From an uncultured SAR86 cluster bacterium (lineage in GTDB: Bacteria; Pseudomonadota; Gammaproteobacteria; Magnimaribacterales; AG-339-G14): a stretch of 64,000 nt of DNA. Shown piece by piece: positions 32,022-40,045 of this stretch. The number at the start of each line of letters is the position of its first letter. The stretch's first letter is position 1. The stretch is from the NCBI GenBank assembly GCA_902595715.1, contig CACJRI010000007.1, positions 1 through 64,000 of the forward strand, in the 5' to 3' direction. The notes beneath the pieces are model-generated. The model ran no database searches. It worked only from the letters and a program-made list of their open reading frames with translations, and was not told where the DNA came from. Both the position numbers and the translations under genes were made by a program.

Positions 32022-32630
32022 ATGAGTTATAAGTCAAAACCTTTGCCTCTGACCTTTGCTTGTGCTGCAACCGAAAGCAAACTTTTCCCTTCTGACTCGG
32101 GTAATGAAATTGCTCTTTGCGGCAGATCAAATTCTGGAAAATCTACTTTAATCAATGCTTTAGCTAATCAAAAAAAATTAGCCAAAACTTCCAATACACC
32201 AGGAAGAACCCAATCCATCAATTTTTTTCAATTAACAAATGATGAAGCAAAAAAAATAGTAGATCTACCAGGCTTCGGTTACGCCAAAGCCAGTAAGCAA
32301 GATCAAAATGCTTGGGCTCAACTGATTTTGAGTTATTTGGAAAAAAGAGCAGCCCTAACCGATTTGATTTTGATCATGGACATGCGTCATCCTTTTCAAA
32401 ATAAAGATCTGGAATTTTTAAGTCTTTGCGATTCGTTGAATTTACCCATTCATTTAGTTTTAACCAAAGCTGACAAACTTAATAATAAAGAAACCCAAAA
32501 TACTCTTAAAGTTGTCTCAAAAAAAATGGCTGATTATCCAGCCATTGTCGACTCACTGGTATTTTCTGCAACAAAAAAAATAGGTTTGGAAACTTTGTTA
32601 AATAAAATTAAACTGCTTTTAGAAGTTTAA
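32022..32630 (+). CDS. engB: Ribosome-biogenesis GTPase EngB (YihA)
   Basis: GTPase needed for assembly of the large ribosomal subunit. The 202-residue protein has P-loop GRSNSGKST at 34-42, the switch region TPGRTQSINFF, G3 DLPGFGYAKA and G4 TKADK. The engB-polA neighbourhood is conserved in Gammaproteobacteria. Only a weak AGAAG lies before the ATG. It is convergent with polA, and the 115-base gap between them contains a strong hairpin. Confidence 0.96.
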   Translation: MSYKSKPLPLTFACAATESKLFPSDSGNEIALCGRSNSGKSTLINALANQKKLAKTSNTPGRTQSINFFQLTNDEAKKIVDLPGFGYAKASKQDQNAWAQLILSYLEKRAALTDLILIMDMRHPFQNKDLEFLSLCDSLNLPIHLVLTKADKLNNKETQNTLKVVSKKMADYPAIVDSLVFSATKKIGLETLLNKIKLLLEV

Positions 32631-32631
32631 A

Positions 32632-32669
32632 CCCGTCAGCAGTTTTCAGGGGAGAGAGATGCTGACGGG
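32632..32669. other. Strong GC-rich hairpin between engB and polA (terminator or small RNA)
   Basis: CCCGTCAGCA (32632-32641) and TGCTGACGGG (32660-32669) form a perfect 10-bp stem around an 18-base loop that contains GGGGAG. On the plus strand no U-run follows, so it is not a classic terminator for engB. On the minus strand (polA direction) the stem is followed only by TTTAAACTT. The plus-strand sequence after it holds further GGA motifs and a weak AAGGA/TCCTT hairpin with a T-run ending near 32700. In E. coli this gap encodes the Spot 42 RNA. Confidence 0.6.
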
Positions 32670-32745
32670 CCACAAGGATTATGTATTTCCTTATTTTTTA
32701 GGAGAACGCTTTTTTAGACTAAGGATGTTTGAAAAAGTTCTTGAA

Positions 32746-35451
32746 CTAGTGGGCTTCACCCCAATTGGAAGCCAAGCCGCTTTCAACTTCTAGAGGTACT
32801 CTCAATTTCGCTGCATTTTGCATGATTTTTGAAACTTCTTGTTCGACTTTGGAAGCGTCTTGATCTTTGACTTCCAAAATCACTTCATCGTGAACTTGCA
32901 TGATCATCCGAGCATCAACTTTACCTTTAGCTAGCCACTCATGAATTTCAATCATCGCAATTTTCATGATGTCAGCAGCAGTTCCTTGCATAGGCGCATT
33001 GATTGCTGCTCTTTCTGCAGCCATTCGACTACGTCCGCTGTGAATTCCAGGTAAATAAAGTCTTCTGCCAAAGAAGGTTTCAACATATCCTTTCTCTTTA
33101 GCAAGCTCCTTAGTTCGCTCCATATACAATTTAACGCCAGGGTATTTGTGAAAATATGAATCAATATAATCAGCAGCTAAAGGTCTAGAAATATTCAAAG
33201 CTTTGCTCAGACCAAAGGCTGACATACCGTAAATTAAACCGAAGTTGATTGCCTTTGCGCCACGACGTTGTTCTGCAGTTACCTCTGCACCGGGTTCGGC
33301 AAAGACCTCTGCCGCCGTAACAGAATGAATGTCTTCGCCATTTTCGAAAGCCTTAATCAGGCCTTTATCTTCAGAAAGATGCGCCATGATGCGTAATTCA
33401 ATTTGCGAATAATCAACTGCTAGCAATTGATATCCCTTGGGCGCAACAAAAGCCGTTCTGATAAGTCTACCCTCATCAGTTTTGATAGGGATGTTTTGTA
33501 AATTGGGATCGGCAGAAGACAATCTCCCAGTTGAAGTCACAGCTTGATGAAAAGAAGTATGCACGCGACCCGTTTTTTTTGATATTTGCTGCGGCAGACT
33601 ATCGGTATAAGTACTTTTTAATTTTGCCAAAGTGCGGTGTTCCAATAAAATTTTTGGTAACTCATAATGATTGGCTAATTCTTGTAAAACCGACTCATCG
33701 GTAGAAGGTTGGCCGCCAGGAGTTTTTTTCACCACTGGCAGTTCCATCTCATCAAAGAAAATTGCTCTTAAATCTTTGGTAGAAGCCAAGTTGAATTCTT
33801 TACCAGCTTCTCGATAAGCTTGTTCTTCAAGCCCGCTGATACGTTGTCCTAAATTATTGGATTGAACTTTTAAAGCCTCTTCATTTACTAAAGTCCCGGC
33901 TTGTTCCATGTCAGAAAGCACCGGTACCAAAGGTAATTCAATTTCATGCAGAAGTTTTTCCAAAGAAGGTGTCTTTGCTAAAGCTGGTTTTAAATGGGAA
34001 TAGCAACGGAAAGTGATATCCGCATCTTCTGCCGCATAGTCACTCGCTTTTTCCAAAGGTATCTGATTGAAAGTAAGTTGTTTGACGCCCTTACCAGCAA
34101 CATCTTCAAAAGTTGTGGTTTTGACGTTTAAATAATGACTCGCCATGGCATCCAAGTTATGACGGGTCGCAGTTGGATCATAGACGTAAGACATCAACAT
34201 GGTGTCGTTTTCAATAGAATTCAAATGGATGTCGTAATTTGCTAAAACATTACGATCAAATTTTAAGTGTTGGCCGATCAAAGGAGTCTTTTCAATGATT
34301 GGTTTGAGTTTTTTTAAAACCTCGTCTCGATCGAGTTGCTTGGGAGCACCCTCGTAATCATGACCAACCGGAATGTAGTATGCGTTATCTTCGTCTGTTG
34401 CAACTGATAAGCCCACCAAATTGGCTTGAGTAAAATCCAAGGAATCAGTTTCGGTATCAAAAGCCAAAACTTTGGCTTTTTTCAATTCCTTAATGAGATC
34501 ATCCAATTCTTTTTTACTCAGAATGGCACGGTAATTGTCTTTTGAAGCAGAGCCGTTGGAGACTGTTGCTGAAGTTTTTTTTGTTTCTGCGGTTTTTAAA
34601 AGAGTCTTAAATTCCAGTTCGGTAAATAGCTTGTGCAATTTAGCTTGATCGGTTTCTCCTACTGCAAGGTCCTCAATCCCAAAATCCAACGTGACATCTT
34701 TTTTAATGGTGGTTAATTGTTGCGAGAGTTTGAGTTGCTCAATACCCTCTCGTAGATATTCACCAACCTTTCCAGTAATTTCCTCAGCTTTTTCAATAAT
34801 GGTTTCAACCGTTCCATATTTGCTTAACCAGTTGACAGCAGTTTTAGGACCTACTTTATTTACTCCTGGAATGTTATCCGAAGTATCCCCGACAAGCGCC
34901 AAGTAATCGATGATTTGTTCTGGGGTTACGCCAAACTTTTTCTCTACACCTTTTTGGTCCAGAACTTCATTGGTCATGGTATTCACCAACTTGATATTTT
35001 TAGTTACGAGTTGTGCCAAATCTTTATCTCCAGTGGAAATCACAGTCGAAATACCCTTTTCTTCAGCTTGCTTGGCAAGCGTGCCAATCACATCATCGGC
35101 CTCGACGTTATCGACGACAAAAATCTTAATGCCTAGAGCCTCAACAATGTCATAAATGGGTTGTATTTGTGGGCGCAAATCATCTGGCATCGGCGGTCGA
35201 TTGGCTTTGTATTCTTTATACATATCGTGGCGAAAAGTATCGCCTTTGGCATCAAAGATCATGCCAATTGGTGAATTTGGATGGTCTTCTAAGATTCGCA
35301 TCACCATAGTGGTCACCCCTCTTACCGCGCCGGTTGGCTGACCGGAAGAAGTCGTTAAGGGCGGTAAGGCATGATAAGCACGATACACATAAGAAGACCC
35401 ATCGATGAGAATGACGGGGTCGGTATCAGCTGTGCTTTCTGGTTTTACCAT
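32746..35451 (-). CDS. polA: DNA polymerase I
   Basis: Repair and Okazaki-fragment processing polymerase. The 901-residue protein has all three domains. The N-terminal 5'-3' exonuclease covers about 1-290 (ILIDGSSYVYRAYHAL, LVGDTSDNIPGV). The 3'-5' proofreading domain is intact, with the DTETD motif near 333. The C-terminal polymerase has TGRLSSADPNLQNIP, DYSQIELRIMAHLS and the O-helix RRGAKAINFGLIYG. It is divergent from dsbB across only 35 bases. Confidence 0.98.
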   Translation of the reverse strand: MVKPESTADTDPVILIDGSSYVYRAYHALPPLTTSSGQPTGAVRGVTTMVMRILEDHPNSPIGMIFDAKGDTFRHDMYKEYKANRPPMPDDLRPQIQPIYDIVEALGIKIFVVDNVEADDVIGTLAKQAEEKGISTVISTGDKDLAQLVTKNIKLVNTMTNEVLDQKGVEKKFGVTPEQIIDYLALVGDTSDNIPGVNKVGPKTAVNWLSKYGTVETIIEKAEEITGKVGEYLREGIEQLKLSQQLTTIKKDVTLDFGIEDLAVGETDQAKLHKLFTELEFKTLLKTAETKKTSATVSNGSASKDNYRAILSKKELDDLIKELKKAKVLAFDTETDSLDFTQANLVGLSVATDEDNAYYIPVGHDYEGAPKQLDRDEVLKKLKPIIEKTPLIGQHLKFDRNVLANYDIHLNSIENDTMLMSYVYDPTATRHNLDAMASHYLNVKTTTFEDVAGKGVKQLTFNQIPLEKASDYAAEDADITFRCYSHLKPALAKTPSLEKLLHEIELPLVPVLSDMEQAGTLVNEEALKVQSNNLGQRISGLEEQAYREAGKEFNLASTKDLRAIFFDEMELPVVKKTPGGQPSTDESVLQELANHYELPKILLEHRTLAKLKSTYTDSLPQQISKKTGRVHTSFHQAVTSTGRLSSADPNLQNIPIKTDEGRLIRTAFVAPKGYQLLAVDYSQIELRIMAHLSEDKGLIKAFENGEDIHSVTAAEVFAEPGAEVTAEQRRGAKAINFGLIYGMSAFGLSKALNISRPLAADYIDSYFHKYPGVKLYMERTKELAKEKGYVETFFGRRLYLPGIHSGRSRMAAERAAINAPMQGTAADIMKIAMIEIHEWLAKGKVDARMIMQVHDEVILEVKDQDASKVEQEVSKIMQNAAKLRVPLEVESGLASNWGEAH

Positions 35452-35474
35452 AAAATTTTTTACCTAAATTTCGT

Positions 35475-35480
35475 TATACT
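35475..35480 (+). promoter_or_regulatory. -10 element giving a probably leaderless dsbB mRNA
   Basis: A TATACT hexamer ends 6 bases before the dsbB ATG. With normal spacing transcription would start at or next to the A of the ATG. No Shine-Dalgarno lies between. No good -35 is visible. Leaderless initiation is an inference. Confidence 0.4.
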
Positions 35481-35486
35481 TATACC

Positions 35487-35981
35487 ATGAATTTGCTGCA
35501 AGAAACGCGTGTTGTTTTAACTTTAATATTGCTTGCTTGTATCGGTTTAATTGCCACTGCATTTTACATGGAATACCAACTTGGGCTTGAGCCCTGTCCC
35601 ATGTGTATCGTTCAGAGAATCGCCGTTGCTTTAGCAGGTTTAGCTGCATTGATTGGTATCCTGCATAATAAATTTAAGAAATTTTATTTGGGACTCACCG
35701 CTTTTTTTAGCGCTGCTGGGGGTGCTTCTGCTATTAGACATTTGTATCTGCAATCTTTGCCGCCAGATCGCGTACCTTCCTGTGGGCCTGATTTGAATTA
35801 TCTGCTGGATAACAATTTTGTATCTGATGCATTGATTCAATTGTTCATTGGAGATGGTAATTGTGCCGAAGTAATGTGGAGTCTATTAGGCATATCCATT
35901 CCAGGTTGGGTACTCATTTGTTGCGCCGGAATATTTCTTTTGTCAATTAGGCAAATAAAAATCTCCAACATTTATTCATGA
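35487..35981 (+). CDS. dsbB: Disulfide bond formation protein DsbB
   Basis: Inner-membrane quinone reductase that reoxidises DsbA. The 164-residue protein has four membrane helices and both periplasmic cysteine pairs. The first, in GLEPCPMCIVQR, gives CxxC. The second is the Cys in RVPSCGPD and the Cys in GDGNCAEV. Together with dsbA it completes the oxidative folding pathway, consistent with several exported cysteine-containing cytochromes here. It is convergent with an HAD gene, 5 bases away, which marks the left edge of the accessory island. Confidence 0.95.
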   Translation: MNLLQETRVVLTLILLACIGLIATAFYMEYQLGLEPCPMCIVQRIAVALAGLAALIGILHNKFKKFYLGLTAFFSAAGGASAIRHLYLQSLPPDRVPSCGPDLNYLLDNNFVSDALIQLFIGDGNCAEVMWSLLGISIPGWVLICCAGIFLLSIRQIKISNIYS

Positions 35982-35986
35982 GTAAT

Positions 35987-36565
35987 TCAGAGTTTTTTTA
36001 TGTTTCCAGATTTATAAACTTGATAACCTGTAAAATTAACATTGGAATACTCTTTTTTGAGGGACAAAAAAGCTTTTAAGTTATTTTTGTCATCATCAAA
36101 CAGTCTAATCCTTGCGTAGCGTCCTGTATCTAAATATTTTTTAAAAATTATCACTTTATTTTCGCTTGCTGTTTCTTTGCCTATATTCCCAGCTCGCTCG
36201 ACATACACTCTTCCGATATCAATACCTTGTGCTTTAAAAGCTTCTTTGAAAAGTTTTTTGTCATCCATGTCCTGTCTAGCAGTTACTATAATGACCTTTG
36301 ATCCTTTGCGAGTGGCAAAATGAATGATGCGTTTTGCTCTTTTTATTACTTTAGCTATAGGGGTAGAAGTCTCTTTAAAAATTTTTGCCGACTTGAATTG
36401 TCCGTAGTTAAACACTTCACCTTGTTTTAATCGATATGAATTGTATTCTTGATTATCTAATATTCTGACGATTTTATCTTCTTTGAAAACTTGAACTTTT
36501 GCTTTGGTATGAAATAGAGTCTCATCTATATCAAAAATTGTCAGCCCTACTTTTTTGGAATCCAA
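35987..36565 (-). CDS. HAD-superfamily hydrolase, phage-type
   Basis: A 192-residue protein with HAD motif I FDIDETLF (Asp12, Asp14), motif II in VIIVTARQD, a conserved Lys region after TASENK, and motif IV RLFDDDKNN. No cap domain is evident, so the substrate may be a large molecule such as a nucleic-acid end or protein. Similar stand-alone proteins occur in phages and accessory regions. The start is a TTG at 36563-36565 with AAGGA upstream. It is 16 bases downstream of a small family-A gene on the same strand, likely cotranscribed. Confidence 0.7.
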   Translation of the reverse strand: MDSKKVGLTIFDIDETLFHTKAKVQVFKEDKIVRILDNQEYNSYRLKQGEVFNYGQFKSAKIFKETSTPIAKVIKRAKRIIHFATRKGSKVIIVTARQDMDDKKLFKEAFKAQGIDIGRVYVERAGNIGKETASENKVIIFKKYLDTGRYARIRLFDDDKNNLKAFLSLKKEYSNVNFTGYQVYKSGNIKKL

Positions 36566-36581
36566 AATAAATTTTTCCTTT

Positions 36582-36767
36582 CTAATGAGGCTTTTGATAA
36601 ACAGAATCTGGATGTTCTAAAAATTTAACCGCCAGATTGAAATCATCAATACCATTTGTTGCTTTTCCATTTGCTTGAATATCTTCAAGAACTTTAAAGA
36701 GATGATCATATTCTTTCTCATCCAGTTGTCCAATAAGTTGTGAAAAAATTTTTATTAAAGGTTTCAT
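36582..36767 (-). CDS. Small protein, family A (copy 1)
   Basis: A 61-residue helical protein of unknown function. It shares with two other genes in this island (37037-37231 and 44449-44640) an N-terminal helix (IKIFSQLIGQL), an acidic DEKEYDHL-type turn, a glycine-lysine linker, and the C-terminal motif Phe-[Asp/Asn]-hydrophobic-Ala-x2-hydrophobic-Leu (DDFNLAVKFL). The ATG at 36767 lies 7 bases after a CATAAT -10 and 24 bases from the shared palindrome, suggesting leaderless translation. It precedes the HAD gene. Nothing in it reveals a known domain. Confidence 0.65.
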   Translation of the reverse strand: MKPLIKIFSQLIGQLDEKEYDHLFKVLEDIQANGKATNGIDDFNLAVKFLEHPDSVYQKPH

Positions 36768-36774
36768 TAACAAT

Positions 36775-36823
36775 ATTATGCATCATAAAGGCGACAGTTT
36801 ATGTCGCTACAGTAATTTATACT
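36775..36823. promoter_or_regulatory. Divergent promoter with central palindrome GCGACA-N5-TGTCGC (operator 1)
   Basis: A perfect palindrome (36791-36807) lies midway between two divergent starts, 24 bases from each. On both sides a -10-like hexamer begins 10 bases beyond the palindrome: CATAAT towards the family-A/HAD genes and TATACT (36818-36823) towards the family-B/family-A/WYL/rmuC genes. Each -10 is 7 bases from its ATG, so both mRNAs would be leaderless. The palindrome covers the -35 zone, as expected of a repressor operator. Two related copies lie at 42317 and 43229. Confidence 0.7.
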
Positions 36824-36830
36824 TGCTAAT

Positions 36831-37034
36831 ATGAGTGAAAAAGAAAGCAAACAAATCTTGAGTGAAATTTTAACGGACGGTCGAATTATAAAAGAAGGTT
36901 TTACGGGAGTTTATTTTTTGGTGGAAGGCGGAAAGCTTTTAACGAGCCTGGAAATTCATACCAGTGCTGGAGGAGATCCAGAGGTATTTAGAGTTTGGGA
37001 AGAATCACAACAAGACAAAGAGAGGTTTTCTTAA
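36831..37034 (+). CDS. Small protein, family B (copy 1)
   Basis: A 67-residue protein of unknown function. Its second half, with GVYFLVEGGKLLTSLEIH and then Gly47-Gly48-x7-Trp56, matches segments of two other island proteins (44127-44435 and the C-terminus of 42379-42993). All three have a hydrophobic strand, His or Gln, then GG-x7-W and a charged tail. The ATG follows a TATACT by 7 bases with no ribosome binding site. A family-A gene follows 2 bases after the stop, the same B-then-A order as at 44.1 kb. Confidence 0.65.
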   Translation: MSEKESKQILSEILTDGRIIKEGFTGVYFLVEGGKLLTSLEIHTSAGGDPEVFRVWEESQQDKERFS

Positions 37035-37036
37035 GC

Positions 37037-37231
37037 ATGAGGGAAGCAACAAGACAATTTTTAAAAGTAGTTAGTTTGTTATCTGATGAACAGATGGACG
37101 AACTTCAAGAAAACTTAAAAGCATTAAGTTGTGGTGGCACTAAAAGAGTCAAGCAAGATGTTCAGTTTGATATGGCATTACAAATGTTGGTAAGTAATTT
37201 TGTTAAATCTAATAGTACGGAGGTGCAGTAA
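37037..37231 (+). CDS. Small protein, family A (copy 2)
   Basis: A 64-residue, mostly helical protein of unknown function, related to the genes at 36582-36767 and 44449-44640. Shared features are an N-terminal LKVVSLLSDEQMDEL helix, a Gly/Lys-rich linker, and QFDMALQMLVSNF near the end. The ATG at 37037 fits the family length; an in-frame start at 36995 would run through the preceding gene. The 3' end contains GGAGG, which serves as the ribosome binding site for the WYL gene 1 base downstream, so translation of the two is coupled. Confidence 0.65.
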   Translation: MREATRQFLKVVSLLSDEQMDELQENLKALSCGGTKRVKQDVQFDMALQMLVSNFVKSNSTEVQ

Positions 37232-37232
37232 A

Positions 37233-38231
37233 ATGAGCGATACAGTTTTGCGTCAGATAAGCATGCTAGAGCTAATTCCTCGCTATCCAGCGAAAACATT
37301 TACAAACGAAATTAAAGATAAGTTAGAAAACTTGGGTTACGAAACTACCTTAAGAACTATTCAAAGAGACTTACATGAATTATCTAGAATTTTGCCTATC
37401 GTTAGTGATGAACGTTCACAGCCTTTTGGTTGGAGCTGGGAAAAAGATGCTCAAGGTTACGAGTCGCCTGCGATGGATCCCATTCAAGCCCTCACCTTTT
37501 CCTTAGCTGCTCAGTATTTAGAACCTTTGATGCCAAAAGCAAATTTTAAAAGAATGGAAGGTTTTTTTGCTCGAGCTGAAAAGGTCCTAGTTGGTAGTGA
37601 AAAAACCAAATTGGCTAGATGGCGTAAACGAGTCAAGGTTGTATCAGAAAATATGAGATTTAAAGACCCTAAAGTTAATTTAGATGTGCGACAAAAAATT
37701 TATAGAGCTGTTTATGAAGGTATACAGATTCAAGCACTTTATAGAAAACGCGGTGAAAAAGTAGCGGACGAACGCCACATACATCCATTGGGAATTGTGT
37801 TGAAAGGAAGTATGCATTACTTAATTTGTATGATGGATGAAGATCCCATCAACCCAAGATATCTCCCCTTGCAGAGATTTGAGAAAGTAGAACTTTTGGA
37901 AGCAGACGTCAAAGAGCCAAAAGGCTTTGATATCGATGAATTCATTCACAAAAACAATCTGAGTTATGCCTACAGCAACGATCTATACACATTTGAGGCG
38001 GTTTTTGATAAGACCATGGCCTTTCATCTGCTGGAAACACCTTTAAATGGCTCGCAAAAAGTTAGTGAATTGGGAGATGATAAATTACTCATCAAAGCGA
38101 GGGTGCCCGATACCCTGCAGTTTGAGCAATGGTTGATGAGTTTTGGCAGTGATGTCGAAGTTTTGAAACCAAAAAAATTGAGAAATAAATTTATTTCCTT
38201 AACCAAAAAAATGAGGTCAATGTATCAATGA
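37233..38231 (+). CDS. WYL-domain transcriptional regulator
   Basis: A 332-residue DNA-binding regulator. Residues about 1-60 are a winged helix with the YETTLRTIQRDLHEL recognition segment. Residues about 150-222 are the WYL domain, including HPLGIVLKGSMHYLICM, whose arginine and tyrosine residues bind ligands in characterised members. A C-terminal WCX-like extension follows. WYL regulators such as BrxR and CapW repress phage-defence operons. The start follows GGAGG by 8-9 bases. It is a natural candidate to bind the three GCGACA-type palindromes of this island. It overlaps rmuC by 4 bases. Confidence 0.88.
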   Translation: MSDTVLRQISMLELIPRYPAKTFTNEIKDKLENLGYETTLRTIQRDLHELSRILPIVSDERSQPFGWSWEKDAQGYESPAMDPIQALTFSLAAQYLEPLMPKANFKRMEGFFARAEKVLVGSEKTKLARWRKRVKVVSENMRFKDPKVNLDVRQKIYRAVYEGIQIQALYRKRGEKVADERHIHPLGIVLKGSMHYLICMMDEDPINPRYLPLQRFEKVELLEADVKEPKGFDIDEFIHKNNLSYAYSNDLYTFEAVFDKTMAFHLLETPLNGSQKVSELGDDKLLIKARVPDTLQFEQWLMSFGSDVEVLKPKKLRNKFISLTKKMRSMYQ

Positions 38232-39127
38232 GTTTAAATATTTTAGTCTTATTAATTTCTTTAGGTACCTTGGGTCTGGTCATCTACATTTTCTTAAAAT
38301 TACGTGACCAAAATCTTCAAGGTGAAAATCAAAATTCGATATTGGATGAGAAGTTCAAAGCTTTCTCTGAAGATATCAATAAGATTGGCCAGGATCTGAC
38401 TTCAGTTACCACTCCAATAAATGAGTTGAATAGATTTTTGGGTGGCAATGTTACTACCGGAAGATTGGCAGAGTGGAATTTGGAATCGGTGGTGCAAGAT
38501 ATCATGCCCGATGGCAGCTATCACTTTCAGCATCAGATCAATCCCCAAACAGCAGATCGTGTGGATTGTGCTGTCGTCACAGCTGAAGAAATTTTAGTGC
38601 CCATTGATTCAAAATTTTATTCCGGCCAATACCGTTCCTATCAAGAAGCGGGAACAGATACCGATCGGCAAACTGTTTTGCGTGATTTACGCACTGCCAT
38701 CTTGAGAGATGCCGAAGACATCTCAGAAAAATACATTTTGCAAAATTCAACCACCAATTACGCCGTTTTGTATATCGCCTCAGAAAAGCTCATCGATCTG
38801 GTTGATAAAATTGAAGATTTGCGTCAAGAGTGTTTGACCGATAAGAAGATCTTGATTCAAGGACCCAATACTTTGGCTGCTTTCTTGGATACCATCCGGG
38901 TGGGTCATCATTATCTAAAACTCAACCAGACCGCAGAGAAAGTTGCCACAGTGGTTAGAAACATTCAAAAAGAATTCAAAAGCTTTGATTCCAGTACTGA
39001 AAAGGTGCTTAAGAAATTGGAAGGCGCTTTGAAAGATGTCAACAGTCTGCAAACCAGAGTAAACGTGTTGGGCAGAACTCTTGATCGAGGCGCTGACAGT
39101 CTGGACGAAGCAGATGAAAACCAATAA
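38228..39127 (+). CDS. rmuC: RmuC-family DNA recombination protein
   Basis: Predicted nuclease-like protein that limits recombination at inverted repeats. The 299-residue protein has an N-terminal membrane segment (about 1-24), a short coiled coil, and the RmuC domain. The domain is marked by VDCAVVTAEEILVPIDSKF (PD-(D/E)xK-like core) and by GPNTLAAFLDTIRVGHHYLKLNQTAEKVA. It is much shorter than E. coli RmuC (about 475 residues), mainly by loss of the coiled-coil region. The ATG overlaps the WYL stop, so the two are translationally coupled, and it is probably read from operator 1. Confidence 0.88.
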   Translation: MSLNILVLLISLGTLGLVIYIFLKLRDQNLQGENQNSILDEKFKAFSEDINKIGQDLTSVTTPINELNRFLGGNVTTGRLAEWNLESVVQDIMPDGSYHFQHQINPQTADRVDCAVVTAEEILVPIDSKFYSGQYRSYQEAGTDTDRQTVLRDLRTAILRDAEDISEKYILQNSTTNYAVLYIASEKLIDLVDKIEDLRQECLTDKKILIQGPNTLAAFLDTIRVGHHYLKLNQTAEKVATVVRNIQKEFKSFDSSTEKVLKKLEGALKDVNSLQTRVNVLGRTLDRGADSLDEADENQ

Positions 39128-39144
39128 CCAAACTTAAGAGAATT

Positions 39145-39375
39145 ATGAATTGTTAGCATTGTAAAAGTGAATTAATTTGGGGCGGAGATCACCATCTTGA
39201 AGAAAACCAGGACGAAGAATATTCAATGGTAACAAATTTAAGCTGCCCCTCTTGCAACAGCTATGTTCTGGTATATTATCCTGGAGTTAATTAATATCTT
39301 GACTTTCGCGAATGGAATGACGCTATAGCTAAAGAACTCTTCAATGAAACCAAGGAAGCAGAAAGAGTTTTTTGA
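39145..39375 (+). pseudogene. Broken zinc-ribbon protein gene with in-frame TAG and TAA
   Basis: This 312-base gap between rmuC and alkB carries a decayed gene. From ATG 39145 the frame reads MNC-stop-HCKSELIWGGDHH, then SMVTNLSCPSCNSYVLVYYPGVN and a TAA at 39292. The pattern CxxC, ELIWGGDH, NLSCPxC is that of a small zinc-ribbon protein found in phages and bacteria. The TAG sits where I recall a Trp in homologs, one base from TGG. After the TAA the frame stays open with protein-like composition to a TGA at 39373. I see nothing further up to the alkB ribosome binding site. Confidence 0.65.
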
Positions 39376-39439
39376 CAAAATATCATGAATTTTATTTATT
39401 AAAGAGCAAGTTGAATCCCCAAGAAGAAGTTAAGGAGTT

Positions 39440-40045
39440 ATGAAAGATTTATTTGATCAAGGTCCTAAAAAAATTATTGAAGGCAGTTTAGGCGAAGTCG
39501 AGTATATAGATGACTTTTTAACCTTATCGGAAGCAGATGAATTTTTTAAAAAAATAAATACAGAAACTCTCTGGAAAAGACCAAAGATGAAATATTATGG
39601 AAAGGAGTTTCGAATACCTAGAGATACAGCATGGTTTGGTGAAAAATCTTATGTCTATTCTGGAATAAGAAATCAGCCTTATCCCATGACTGATGCCTTG
39701 AAAGAACTTAGAAAAAAGGCTGAGGATAAGTGCGCTTACTCGTTTAATTCTCTTTTGATAAACAGGTATAAAAATGGAAACGACAAAGTTGGGTGGCATG
39801 CTGACGATGAGCCAGAGTTGGAAAGCTGCGAAGTGATTGCGTCTATTTCTTTAGGAGCAGCCAGAGAATTTAAGCTCAGAAAAAAAAATTACGATAAACA
39901 AAAAGATACCGTACATAAGATATTGCTTGAACCTGGCAGTCTTTTAATTATGCGTGCCCCCTTACAAAGATTTTGGGAACATGAGGTACCAAGAAAAGTT
40001 ATAGACAGTCCTAGGATTAACCTTACGTTTAGAAGAGTTGATTAA
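39440..40045 (+). CDS. AlkB-type 2-oxoglutarate/Fe(II) dioxygenase
   Basis: Demethylates alkylated bases in DNA or RNA. The 201-residue protein has the iron ligands H120-x-D122 (GWHADDEPELE) and H181 (FWEHEVPR), and the 2-oxoglutarate and signature motif RINLTFR at 192-198. The layout resembles the ALKBH2/3 group more than E. coli AlkB. AAGGAG precedes the ATG. The stop overlaps the start of the next gene, so the two form an operon. Location in the island beside methyltransferase remnants suggests a possible defence or repair role, which is inference. Confidence 0.92.
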   Translation: MKDLFDQGPKKIIEGSLGEVEYIDDFLTLSEADEFFKKINTETLWKRPKMKYYGKEFRIPRDTAWFGEKSYVYSGIRNQPYPMTDALKELRKKAEDKCAYSFNSLLINRYKNGNDKVGWHADDEPELESCEVIASISLGAAREFKLRKKNYDKQKDTVHKILLEPGSLLIMRAPLQRFWEHEVPRKVIDSPRINLTFRRVD

